Shown here: positions 13,292 to 25,200 of the stretch, one piece after another | How the letters are laid out: every line of letters starts with the position of its first letter | Position numbering within the stretch: position 1 is the first letter of the stretch | Source of the DNA: Amborella trichopoda | Lineage: Eukaryota > Streptophyta > Magnoliopsida > Amborellales > Amborellaceae | Direction of reading: 5' to 3' | Length of the DNA stretch: 64,000 nucleotides | Assembly: GCF_000471905.2 (NCBI RefSeq) | Contig: NW_006495273.1 | Coordinates: 9,125,410 to 9,189,409, forward strand | Position numbers and translations under genes: made by a program | Notes under the pieces: model-generated | Told to the model about the DNA's origin: nothing | What the model saw: the letters and a program-made list of their open reading frames with translations, nothing else | Databases searched by the model: none

Positions 13292-13329
13292 TGATCTCCT
13301 GCTTCGATGAAAACGAAAGCAGGAGATCA
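13292..13329. promoter_or_regulatory. Perfect 13-bp-stem inverted repeat upstream of the GT64 ATG
   Basis: TGATCTCCTGCTT (13292-13304) pairs with AAGCAGGAGATCA (13317-13329) across a 12-base spacer. It lies about 120 bases before the ATG, in the proximal promoter or 5' leader. It could be an operator-like palindrome, an RNA hairpin or chance. No TATA box could be assigned confidently. Confidence 0.5.
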
Positions 13330-13406
13330 CAATAACAAATTAGTAAATGTTAGTCACAGTCTGAATAAAGAAGACGGTGATGCCTTAGAGAGAGGAAGGG
13401 AGAGAT

Positions 13407-13430
13407 ATGGGAATTGAGGTGAGGTTTTAG
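13407..13430 (+). promoter_or_regulatory. Candidate upstream ORF 1 (7 codons)
   Basis: ATG at 13407 reads MGIEVRF then TAG, ending 20 bases before the main ATG. It matters only if transcription starts upstream of it, and the start site is not visible. The surrounding leader is an AG-rich GAGAG tract, common in plant 5' leaders. Confidence 0.35.
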
Positions 13431-13437
13431 AGAGGGA

Positions 13438-13527
13438 ATGGGGAGAAGAGATGCCTGGAATGACGATGGGAATGAGTGTTGTTGCAGGGGGCGGGGACGG
13501 GGCTCTCTACTCCCCTGCCAAAGATAA
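13438..13527 (+). promoter_or_regulatory. Candidate upstream ORF 2 overlapping the main start
   Basis: ATG at 13438 lies 13 bases before the main ATG, in the +1 frame. It runs 29 codons to TAA at 13525-13527, so it overlaps the start of the GT64 frame. If present in the mRNA it could lower initiation at the main ATG. There is no evidence that its peptide is conserved. Confidence 0.35.
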
Positions 13528-13749
13528 GGCCGCCACGCGCAACAGCAACCCCTTCTTCTTCTTCTGCAATAATGTCAACAACCGGTCTCCGCCCCTCAGA
13601 CGCACGCGGCAGCTGCTGGCCTCAGCCAGGATAAAGGTGGTGCTCCCCCTCTGCTTCCTCTTTGCCCTCATACTCTTTGCCGCCAGAGCGGCTCAGCTCA
13701 TGGGATGGAACCACCACGCCTCCTCTTCCACTTCCCTGACTGCCTCCAG
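13451..13749 (+). CDS. GT64 gene exon 1: cytosolic tail and signal anchor
   Basis: Encodes residues 1-99 plus two bases of codon 100. The ATG is the first long-frame start ([11 protein letters not shown]4, M6 and M8 are possible alternatives). The segment contains a TTC-repeat run giving FFFF, an Arg-rich stretch (residues 50-60), and the hydrophobic anchor [17 protein letters not shown] basic tail before one hydrophobic span implies a type II topology. The donor is CAG|GTCTCC at 13750, phase 2, chosen because the next exon completes an in-frame AGG codon. The linker after the anchor is short, so a small missed exon in intron 1 cannot be excluded. Confidence 0.85.
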
Positions 13750-16700
13750 GTCTCCCTCTCTCTGTCTCTTCTCCTTTTTATGATTGTGTTGAGCACAAGG
13801 TTTCCGTCAGGGGTTTAAAAAACGGATCGGTCGCTTGGATTGGGCATTTCAAAAACTTAAGCTCTAAAGAAAATATAAAAAAGTTATTAAATTTTATTAT
13901 AAATATTGCTTTTTAAGAATCTAATAAGAAACCGAGGTATTATATTATTAATTTTCATGTTTTTCATCAAAATATAAATATTGAGATATTTTGTATAAAC
14001 TTATTTTAACCATTAAATTACATCACATGAAATAAAAATCATAGAGCTATCATAGATGAAGTATATAATCATACATGGACTACAATAAAGAATAATTTTT
14101 TTACAAGAATATTTTGTTTTTTTTTTGACAAAACCTTTTATTTTTTTACAAGAAATGTTTGTCGTATTATGTTTGTTTTTATTTTTAACAAGAACTTTTT
14201 TTTTTTGACAAAAAATACTAGTTATATTATTTTTTTTTTATAAGAACTTTTTTGTTTTTACAATACTTTTTATTACGTTTTATTTTTTTGACAAAAACCT
14301 TTTATTTTTTTAACAAAATAAAGAAATTTGACAAGAAAAATAATTGATAAGAACCTTTCATTTTTTTTATAAGAAACTTTTTATTTTATTGATAAGAAAA
14401 AAATTTGACCAAAAGCAAAATTGATAAAAAAACCTTTCATTTTTTTTTATAAGAAAAAAATTTGACAAAAAGCAAAATTGATAAAAAAACCTTTCATTTT
14501 TTTCTTATGACAAAAATACTTGTTGTATTATTATTTTTTTATAAGAACTTTTTTTTTTGATAATGACTTTTTATTACTTTTTTTATTTTTTGACAAAAAC
14601 TTTGTATTTTTTTGACCAAAAAAAGAAATTTGACAGGAAAAATAATTCATAAGAACCTTTCATTTTTTTTTATAAGAAAATTTTTATTTTATTGATAAGA
14701 AAAACATTTGACAAAATGCGAAATTGATAAAAAAACCTTTCATTTTTTCGATAATAAAAAAATTTGACAAAAAGCGAAATTGATAAAAAAAACCTTTCAT
14801 TTTTTTTTAAAAAAAAATTTGACCTCAAAAAAATAAAATCGACAAGAAAAATATTTATAAGTAAAACATTTGACCTCAAAAAATTAAAATTGACAAAAAA
14901 AATAGTTGATAAGAGAACCCCTCTTTCGTCCCAAGGAGAATCGAACCCATAGTTGATAAGAGAACTCCCCTTTTGTTCCAAGGAGAATCATTTCGTCCCA
15001 AGGAGAATCGAACCTGAGAATTGAACCCACGCCCGGAGAATCGAACCCATAGTTGATAAGAGAACTCCCCTTTCGTTTCAAGGAGAATCATTTCGTCCCA
15101 AGGAGAATCGAACCTGAGAATTGAACCCACGCCCTCCACATGCAAAAAGAAGTTTATAACCAATAAGCCACATGCTACTTAGTAGTATTAAAAGCGCAAA
15201 CAAAATATATAATATATTNNNNNNNNNNNNNNNNNNNNAGTGAAGAGAGTCACGTGACGAGGTGTGCGGACCTTAAGGTCCATGTACTTTTTAAAATTTA
15301 CAAAAATGCCCATTGAAGAATCGGCGGGCTATGACGTCATGAATCGAAGAATCGGGAGATTCATGATGTCGCATGGCGATTTACGGCATGGAATCACCGG
15401 TTCTTCTCTAGAACAGAGCGATTTTCGGTATTTCACTGGAACCGGCACAGATCTGCCTGTTCCCGAGTCGAATTGGTCGAGTCCGGTTCGACTCGCCGAC
15501 TTTTGAATCACTGGTTTCAGTGATTGAATTCATCCATACGAGAAATCCTTTCTGGTGGCTTTCATTACTTCTTTGGAGTGGCCTGATTGCTGTGTCACCT
15601 GTATCATGGGAATGAAACTGACGACTATGCTATTTGCCATGCATTTGGTGTATGAGGATTTGAACTTTGGGTGTTGTTGCTTATTCTTATTTGTTTTCCT
15701 ACTCCCTGTCATTCTTTCTTTCTCATGATGTTCGATGCCATTGTTGCTTAGAAAGACTAGAAATGTGTTGTTTATTTTGAGATCACTTATTCATTGAGGA
15801 TTCTTAAATAGTATTTCGCATTGGAACCTAAATTTAACCAGCAGAAATAGTGAACTACTAGACGCTAAAACTAAATGATGCACATTGGCCCTCTAATTGA
15901 TGGAGAATGGAAGAAGACAACCTATCTTGGACATTTGCATCATCAAAGAAATAGGAAATCTCAAAGAACTACCGTAAGTAAAATTAGGAAATTTTGTGGC
16001 TGGTTAAGATGTACAATTACTTCTTATTCCCTTTAACTTCACGTGCCACCCATTGCTGCTTTACCATTTCTTCTGGTCTCATGCATTGTTTTCATCTTTT
16101 CGACAATTAAGTTCCACTGATATTTACCCAAACCTTTTCTTGTATTGATAAGCCAAGGGAACTAGAGGTGCACCCTGATTGGACATGAGGATGGCATGAA
16201 AACCTGTACATGTAAATCCTTATTATTTCTCCAACTTGACTTGCTGGAAAGGAAATTTTATGGACGTTGTCAATTTTAAATTCCTCATTCACGTTCTTAT
16301 ATCTCAGTAGATTGGGCCTTGCCTATCAATATGCATTCAAAGGATTCCTCCACTACTGGGGCTTGTTTAAGGGATTAATTTAGGATCCTGGTCTTGCTCA
16401 TTGGAAGGGGACTAGGCTCTGCCTCATTGAATCCACAAACCCAATCATTATTGCAAAAGCCTATGAAGGCAAAACAGACTTTTCAATCAAGCCAAGCGAC
16501 TGAGAGTTTCCTTCCTACCGCCTGCCAACACTGTACCAACCACTCTTTTCATTCCCGACAAAATCCAAAACTTTTTAACTCCCTACTCTTCTCCAAGTTT
16601 GCCAAGCTACCCATGGTTTCATTCTCACTCTTCGCCAAGCCACACAGCTCAACCTACCTTATCTGCTACACAAGCTGGCTTCAAAGGTTCTTTGAATGCA

Positions 16701-19700
16701 AAAAAAAGGAGTTAGTCGTTTGTTCATCGCACTTATGAGCCTAGGCTCTACCTCATTGAATCCACAAACCCAATCATTATTACAAAAAGCCTAATTAGCC
16801 CTTTTGCATCTACTACTTTGCATATCCCCAAAGAAATTACCGTCGAATATGAGTTTCATCATTTCGCTAGTAGGATGTCTCCATATTTCCATTATCCTAC
16901 CTTGAGAAGCTCCACTACTAAATTAAAGTCCTCCAATCTATAATGGCACAGTAAATCTTTTTCCCATTAAACTGTTCCCAAGAAGTGAAAACCAACAAGA
17001 TTTATTCTTGCACTTCTACTCTTCCAGACCTTGCTCCTCTGAAAATTCAGTTGTTTAAATCCTTCCATGATCCTCAAATGTTTGAGAAGGTGCAAATATT
17101 TCTGGAGGCTTCACGTTGAAAACAACCCCAAAACTAAGTCTGGATGAGGGTTTCCTTGAAGTGCACAACCCAACAAGTGACAGCATTAGGTTATGTCACT
17201 ATGATTCCTCTTACAAACTTGTAGTGTATTAGAATATTTCCGACTATCAGTTCTGAACAAGTACAAGAAAATTTGGAAAAATAGAAAACCTTGGGGCACA
17301 TTTGGTCCTTAGGAAATCTCACACGGTGAGAGATTTCTTTGAAATTGGCTTCATACCTTGCAATGTATGAAGCCACTTTCCCATGAAACACTGCCAATTT
17401 GTATAGTGGCATGAAAACTTGCTTTTTCCTGGGCACCACATTCCCTCAAACCCAAATACCCTTACTCTGTTGTTACTGTAAGAATATAGTCAGTGAATAT
17501 CGGCAATTCAATTTAGGATCTCATTTGTTGCATATTGGGTAGTGGATTTTCTACATAACTTGGATCAGTAGTGATTAAGATTGAAATACATCCATGATAG
17601 AATTACTCTTGTGCATAATGGCACAAATGTGCATTAGAGATTTGATATTAAAACATTTTTATTTTTGTATCCTTGATGGTTCAAGAAGAACCATATTTTT
17701 CGAAGAATCTTATTTGATTTGAAACAGTGGAGTGTGGGATTATGCATTGTGCTTTTTGTCGAGAAAAAAAGGCGACAATTCTGTTCAGGAGGAAGCACCG
17801 AGCAGGCTGCCCTTCTTTGTTTCACAAGTGAGTAGTAGTTTCATGATGCAGCATGTGTATCTTATAAAATGATGGGAGTTGTGACTATGGTAGTGGAAGT
17901 AGAATACTACCAGATGTTTTCATACAATGTGTTGGTCACACTCATAGTTGTTGGGTGCAGATGCGTTCCCAAGAGCAGGAGCTGGCTCAGGTCCACAGAA
18001 CTGTGGATTGCTCGAAGCTCCTTGTGGTTAGGATCATTGTCCGTGTGATTCTGTATCAAGGGAGCGCGTTCCTTGTCACAGAGAATCACGATTCCATGAG
18101 GAAGGAACCACAAAAGGAAGTTTTAAGGGATCATGAATGATGTGTGGGTACAAACCTGGATAAGTGCTGAATTGAGAAAAGATCATATGCAAATGTATCA
18201 TACAGTTGAGAACCTCAGTTCAAACCTGCTGGGAATGAGGATCACAATATTGGGATCAGCATTCCATCCAAGATCCCTAGCTGGAATCGTGGGTTCGAGG
18301 TTCCGGAATGGGTCCGTGACCTTTCCTACTATGGTTACACTGTGCAGTTGTAGGTTGAGGCTAATTACAGTTAACAGAGTCCACAGCATGTAAAGCATGA
18401 TACATTTGCAGCTAATGAGGATTCTAACATATCATCGTTATGCGTTAATCAGTACTGGTCAATATTGTGAGAGATATAACATGAGTTGGTGCCAGGTACC
18501 TAATAGTTCACTGAATTCCAATGGCTATTATTTACAGGTCCCTCCAAAGTCCAAATTCTTTCCACAAGTAGCTGCCTCATCTGCTTCTTGTTTGAATGAC
18601 TCTAGCCCCACTAATCATATGCGGTAATGTAACTCTCTCTTCTGTTGTGTCAAAGCCTTTCATAATCTCATTTCATAGCTATAACTAATGGATAAAATTT
18701 GTGGGCCTGAAAACTCTGCTCCAAATGTTTGGTATGTTGGTTATGACACAATTTGGGGTATTAAGTACCTTCCCGGTTTTGAAACTGCACATGAATTTTG
18801 TTTCACCTGGAGAGTTGATCAAAATCATGGTTCTTTCTTTGGAGCCCATGCTTAGTTAGTGGAGGATGAGGAGACTTGTTACTAGCTTAAAGATGCTTCA
18901 CTTGTAAATCATGTTATTGGTTGCTCGCAGCAGAAACTTATGTTCATCACTTCTCCCACAGCGTAACAAATTGGCATATTCAAACTGTAGGACTTCACTA
19001 AGTTGATCCAATAACACTTAATTTTCTATTGTAATAAATAACAGAGGATTTAATAGTGTGGCTTGGGAAACCACTGCCATTCCATTTACTTTATGCAGTA
19101 ATATATAAGTATTTGTTGTGATCATAGTCGTTCTGACATTTAGGGTCCAAGTTTCTACAATTAGGTTCTAGATAATAGGTAACCATATTTGGATCATCAG
19201 TATCTTAAAACGGAGTTGATAGCAATTACTCTGTGTTGCATTCATGACTAAGGTGAGGATTGTCTTGTGTGCTACAAGTAGATGACACTTGATCACTTGA
19301 GACAATGAAATTCTGTTGTTTTTTGGATCGTTAATCTAGAAACAATTTGGATAAGTCATTTGGAAAAACGAATATCAACCATGTATAGTGTCAACTAAGA
19401 ACAACACTTATTAGGAAGGGTGATTTGGTTTAAGTGGCAGGCTCTAAAAGGGCAAGGGGAAGGCTCAGAAGGACATGGATAGAAGTAATGAGAAGAGATA
19501 CAATACTTGGTCTGACTGAGGTATGGTCTTTGATAGAGTGGAATTGCTTGCTCATTGAATGTAAGAATGTCAGAGATATTATCATGATACCCATCTTGCA
19601 AACAGCATGATGGTAATACCCTTCCAAATTGAACATTAAGTTGTCTTCTTATGAGGTTGATTGAGTGAATCTTGTCACAAGGGACAAGTAATTCATGGTA

Positions 19701-22219
19701 CATCTATATCTATCTCTTTGACTTTCAACTTGACACGGTTCCTATTATTCAATTGGGACTTTTTTTTTTTTTTAAATGCTTGTTCAATTGTTAGGATTTA
19801 CCTCTTGGTTTTGAGCATCATGCCCAGTGTACAATGTATGTTCATATACTAAGAGGTGAGCCTATCAGGAATTGCTTGTTTCTTGAATCCTTTTAGTATC
19901 TTTGAAGAGTAAGAACATAGTTGCAGGAACCTTGGGGGTAAGGCCACAGTCCCACCTTGGGAACTCGATCCAGCGGTTCCTTTAAGGGATCTTAGAGGGA
20001 GCTAGGTTTAGAGAACTAGGGATTTCACGCTATATAAAATGGAATCTCGGTCTACATGCTTGTAGGAATCCTCCAAAGAGAGGAGCTATACTAGTAATTC
20101 AACTATTGCTCCTCGGTTTTATAGATTTATTTCTTTAGAATAAACTGTGATGCATATCACATCGTGATATACTAGAATTATGGTATTAAAAAGCTACAAT
20201 ATTATATCATAGTAAGCTAATTTCTGATATTAGTAAATTGCGTTATTGTAGTAAATTGGAGTACTGTAACTTTGGCATTGGTAATTAGCTAAGATATATG
20301 ATAATAGATCAAGAGGGCATTGACTTGATCTTAATTTATCATGTACTATTAATGGATCTCGTTCTATGTAAAGTGGAGCTTTGATTCCTCCAAGTCAAAA
20401 CCTCTATCCCATTGACATGGGATCTCTCTCCTAGGTATCCTAGGATCTAGCTCATTAACTCGTTGAATGCATTGATGTCGATCTAACCCCAGGGAGCTTC
20501 CAACATATGACTGTCATTCCTCGAACCGATCCCACTCTTGAACCCGCTCCTGCTTCCAACAATAATGAATAAGAAGTACGTTATGCTGTCTAGAGTGTGT
20601 GAAACAATGGTATATGTTGCTGTAGTTGCCGTTCATCACCATCACCATCTTATCCTTTACTAACTCTTTCCCCTTCTTACTTGGGTGATCCCCAAATCTT
20701 TTGGTAATGTCTCTCCATTTGCATGTAAGCTGTACGAACTCCCATCTCCCGCCCATTCTTCTCCTTCCATGCTCTCAACTAGTTACCTGCCATTGTTTCC
20801 AATCACGATGATCGTGGTTAATGGTGTGTTTTGTGATCCTCTGACCCCAGTTAACAATTCCGTTTTTGTAGGTGTGTGAGCTGTTTGAAGTTCCCTTTAC
20901 TTCCATCTTTGTATGGTGTAACCTACCCAACATCCATGTCAGTTTGAGAAATTTCTTTTAGCCAATTAATTTTGACACGATAAAAATATATAAAAAAAAA
21001 TAAAAAGCAAAATATGTTTTGGGCGACACTAACAGTGTCGCCCACCCTGCAAAGGTGACACTACCCGTATCGCCCAACTGCTAAGGTCCCAGAAAACTTC
21101 TGGGACCCACAGACCTGTTCTAGAGCATTTGGGATGATTTTTCACCAAAGTTTGGCTCAAAATAAATTTTTTAAAAGTATAAAAAATATATTTTGCCTCA
21201 GATAGGTCTGCTCTGTTCTGGCTATCTAATTTTATTTTAGTTTGTTATTTTCATCTAAAACATGTTTTCCCTGCTTTCACCATGCTTATTTTAACTGTTA
21301 TAAAAAAAATTAAAAACATTTTAAAAAATATATAGCATCACTCACCTTTGCCTTCGTCATTCTTCCCCACTCTACGATCTGTGCCCTTCCTAGCCTAGTT
21401 CTGCCACCATGATTGTCACACCCCAAGTTTTATAACACTAAAATTCCTGAGATGTGACAGTTTATTCTTAAGGAACAAAACAAATTCTAAATTTTTGCTA
21501 TATATATTGCAAAACAAATTTTCCATTCACAAGCTTTCAGACTTGTAAAAATTTTAATTCACAGCTTATAATAACATGAGGATATATATATATACAACTT
21601 TGATAGAACAAAAGCTACAAAGGCGAATTTATCCTTGATTACAAACTTCTTCCAAACTACTCCTGCTGCACATATGAACAATACGTTTGCGATTATTCTG
21701 AAAAATTTCACAATAACTTGATGAGTTTGGCTACTCAGTAAGTGACCATCATTATCCTTAAAAATCATGGTTAGAAAGTATAAATACTTTCTAAATATAT
21801 ATTAAGCAGAATTTCGACATATTGATTTTATGCATTGTAATACATGCTATTAGACATATTCATTTCTAATCTTACACATATCCTGTATTCCTTATTAGAT
21901 AAAGCAAATAAGCATGATACATAAACCATATGCACACGATTCATATCAAGATCAACATTAAGAATCAAATATAATCAAGCAAGCATCCACAACAACAGAA
22001 ATCCTGTAGTAGAAGCTACATCATTGTCTTCTGACTAAAATATGTATCGGGTATTTAGCCTATGTGGTCGAAAATCGGGCTGTGCAGTCCAAGCTAGAAG
22101 AGGTCCCAGTATTAAGGAGAAATACCCCCATCTTTTAGAGCAGGCAGGTACAAAATTTAGAGAACTAAATTTCTTTAAGGGGGGGAGAATGTAGTGGCCC
22201 AAAAATTTTGGAACTGAAA

Positions 22220-22271
<52 letters not shown>

Positions 22272-25200
22272 TAAATTTTAGCATTACAATATTATGTGTA
22301 CTAATTTTAAATTATTACACATGACTTACATGATACACTTAATTTTGTATTATGGAGTCAATTAGCTAATTTGTTAAATATTTGGATGGTCTAATTTTAT
22401 TTGAGTAGACCTTAGGTCCACCATCTTTTTGCTTCTAACTTTTATAAGAGGTTGGTTCTTACCACCTCTTACCTCTTACGTGACATCTTATCACCCCTCC
22501 ATTTGATTTGTTTATTGACACCTTTTAAATGAGGTGTTACACTAGTCACTCTCTCTTATCTTTTTTTTTTAAAAAAACAAAACGTTTCTCTCTCTCTCTC
22601 TAGGCCTTGAATTCTCTCTCTCTCTCTTTCGATCATCTGACCTTATAATGCAGTAGATTGTAAGCCTTGCAGCTCATTAAATGGTGAGCACTTAGAAGTT
22701 TGATAGAAACCCATTTAGGTGGCGATGGAGATTAATGGACAGATGGAACAGAGGCCTATAATTGATGGCCCAACCAATCCCATGTTTCTCCTCTTGTTAA
22801 TGGTATGTATCAGTTCACAATGGCATATGCGTATTGGAAAGCAGGAAAGCATCTTGAAAGGGTTGTGTTCACGGATGATCATCCCATGGGTATATCGGCA
22901 TCATGAAAGTAAGTGATCTCATTTTCTTGTAAAGTAGTTATTTGAAAATTGATCTTTTTGCTTTCAATAAAATCGTAATGTTTCCGTTTATTGTTATGAA
23001 TTTTAGATACCGTAAGTTTTATGTGTAAGTGACTTCTGTAAATTCATTATTTGAAAAACTGAGATTCTGTAACAATCCCAGAGATATTTATGGATTTAAT
23101 TGTAATATTTTCGATACTGTAATTTTTACGTATTTTTATATTTATTTGTAATATTTCCAGCATAAATTTTAAATACTGTAAGTGTTATGTGCAAGTGTTT
23201 TGTGCAAGTGTTGTGTGCAAGCATTATGTGCAAGTGTTCTTGTAAGTGTTGTGTGTAAATGTTGTGTGCAAGTGATTTCTATAAATTGTTTCATGTAAAT
23301 TTACGTTAATAGTTTCAAGGATATTTTGAAAATACGATATTATTGTTTCATGATATTTACTACATTGATATATGGCCCGCAATTGACAGCATGCTTCTAA
23401 TAAGATATGTGTGCATGGCAACATGCTTCTGATAAGATGTGTGCATGGTAACATGCTTCTGATAAGATTTGTGTGCATGGTAACATGCTTTCGATGTGCA
23501 TGGAGACATGCCTCTGTTATGATTTGATGCTGGCAAGTGTGACCTCCTTGATTCCCCATGATAGGAAGGGAGTAGAGGCAGGAGATGTTTGGGTGGTCGC
23601 TCCCCCATTCATAGTTATTGACACCCAGACGGTGCAAACTCCTAGCCAAGGTGGCGTAGAGAGTAATGTCTTGCAAGGCCATCGCCTATCAAAAGCCCCA
23701 AAGCGCGCTGGGGATGTGTGCGTATATGAGGCACTATGCAACGGATTTACCAGTTGGTGGTGCTTCTTCCTGCGGGATGGTAGAAGTTCTAACCTCGAAC
23801 CCGTGGTTAGTGCTTCTACTGCAGGATTTCTGTTATTGTGAATGCTTGTTTGGTTATATCTGATACTTAATGTTGATCTTGATATGAATCGTGTGCATAT
23901 GTTTTATGTATCATGCTTATTTGCTTTGTCTAATAAGGAATGCAGGATATATGTAAGATTAGAAATGAATCTGTTTAATAGCATGTATTAGAATGCATAA
24001 AATCAATACGTCGAAATTCTGCTTAATATACATTCTTTTAGAAAATATTTATACTTTCTAACCATGATTTGTAAGGATAATGATGGTCGCTTACTGAGTA
24101 GCCAAACTCATCAAGCTATTGTGAAATTTTTCAGAGTAGTCGTAGCCGTATTGTTCGTATGTGCAGCTGGAGTAGTTTGGAAGAAGTTTGTAGCCATGGA
24201 TAAATTCGCTTTTGTAGCTTTTGTTCTATCAAAGTTGTATATATATAAATCCTCATGTTATTATAAGCTGTGAATTAGACTTTGTACAAGCCTGAAAGCT
24301 TGTGAATGGAAAATTTGTTTTGGAGCAATAATACATAGTAAAAATTTCGTATTTGTTTTGTTCCTTAAAAATAAACTGTCACATCTTAGGAATTTTAGTG
24401 TTATAAAACTTGGGGGTGTGACAATGTTTCCTGTAGTTACAATGCTTAATTTCTTGTTCAACCTCTCTATCTGTCCAATATCTTCTTATAATCGTAACAT
24501 TCTTTCCTTATTGTACAGAAAATTGTCCCAACTTCTGGTCCATGACACTACCTGTTCTTGGACTGATGCAGGGGCAAGAGAGATAATACTCTGTTTCTAT
24601 TATTATCTATGCCATCCAGTCATTTTCTAAATATTAAAATTCTACTATGCAATGCCGATTTCTCCTTTAAACCTTGCTGAATTCGAGGCTAACCTGGCAC
24701 CTTTCCATCGACAATGACCATAATTCTTTCATGGATTTCTACACTTTCTAAGATTGACCCCCCCCCATAGAAATTCGAGAGCTCCCCCAATTTTCATGTT
24801 ATAACAATTCATCCCCTTTACTTTGTAGCAGTTTATTATTTTTCACAATGCCTGCCAAGATAGATAGCTGATGAGCACCATCGTATAGAAGCCATGTTTC
24901 ACATACTTCTAAGGCAGAACAGATGAAAGAAATATATTTAAACAGCCAAATAAAATTCCTCAAATAATGGATTGATCTCATTTCATTACAAACAAGAATG
25001 AAACAATCTATGGCCATTTAAGGATGCCAAAATCTCTTCTTAGAGCATTATATCTTTGTTAGAGCATCTATCTCATTTGATCTCTGATGGCTTCCTCACT
25101 TTTCTTTTCTGCATAAGTTCCCGGCCTTGTTAGTTTTCTGACATTCATACACCTATACTTTAATTTTGTTGATGTAGAATGGGAATGAAGAAGTCGTCTA

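Larger units (their letters stand above)
13808..15513. mobile_element. Non-autonomous hAT-like element, 1.7 kb, 58 bp inside intron 1
   Basis: The left end CAGGGGTTTAAAAAACGGATCGG resembles the complement of the right end (CAGTGATTCAAAAGTCGGCGA). The flanks GTTTCCGT (13800-13807) and GTTTCAGT (15514-15521) form an 8-bp target duplication with one mismatch, as expected for hAT. There is no transposase frame. The interior is a T/A-rich array and a tandem duplication, and it contains a 20-N assembly gap (15219-15238). Confidence 0.75.

Noticed and set aside
23385-23510. Regular 30-bp repeats that superficially resemble a CRISPR array.
   Set aside because: The units are contiguous degenerate tandem copies without unique spacers, in a plant transposable element.
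21559-24273. Matching 69-residue open frames on opposite strands in the two inverted arms (21559-21768 and 24064-24273), about 84 % alike.
   Set aside because: By eye about 13 of 15 base differences change the residue. This is not the pattern of a protein under selection, and the frames are a by-product of the arms.
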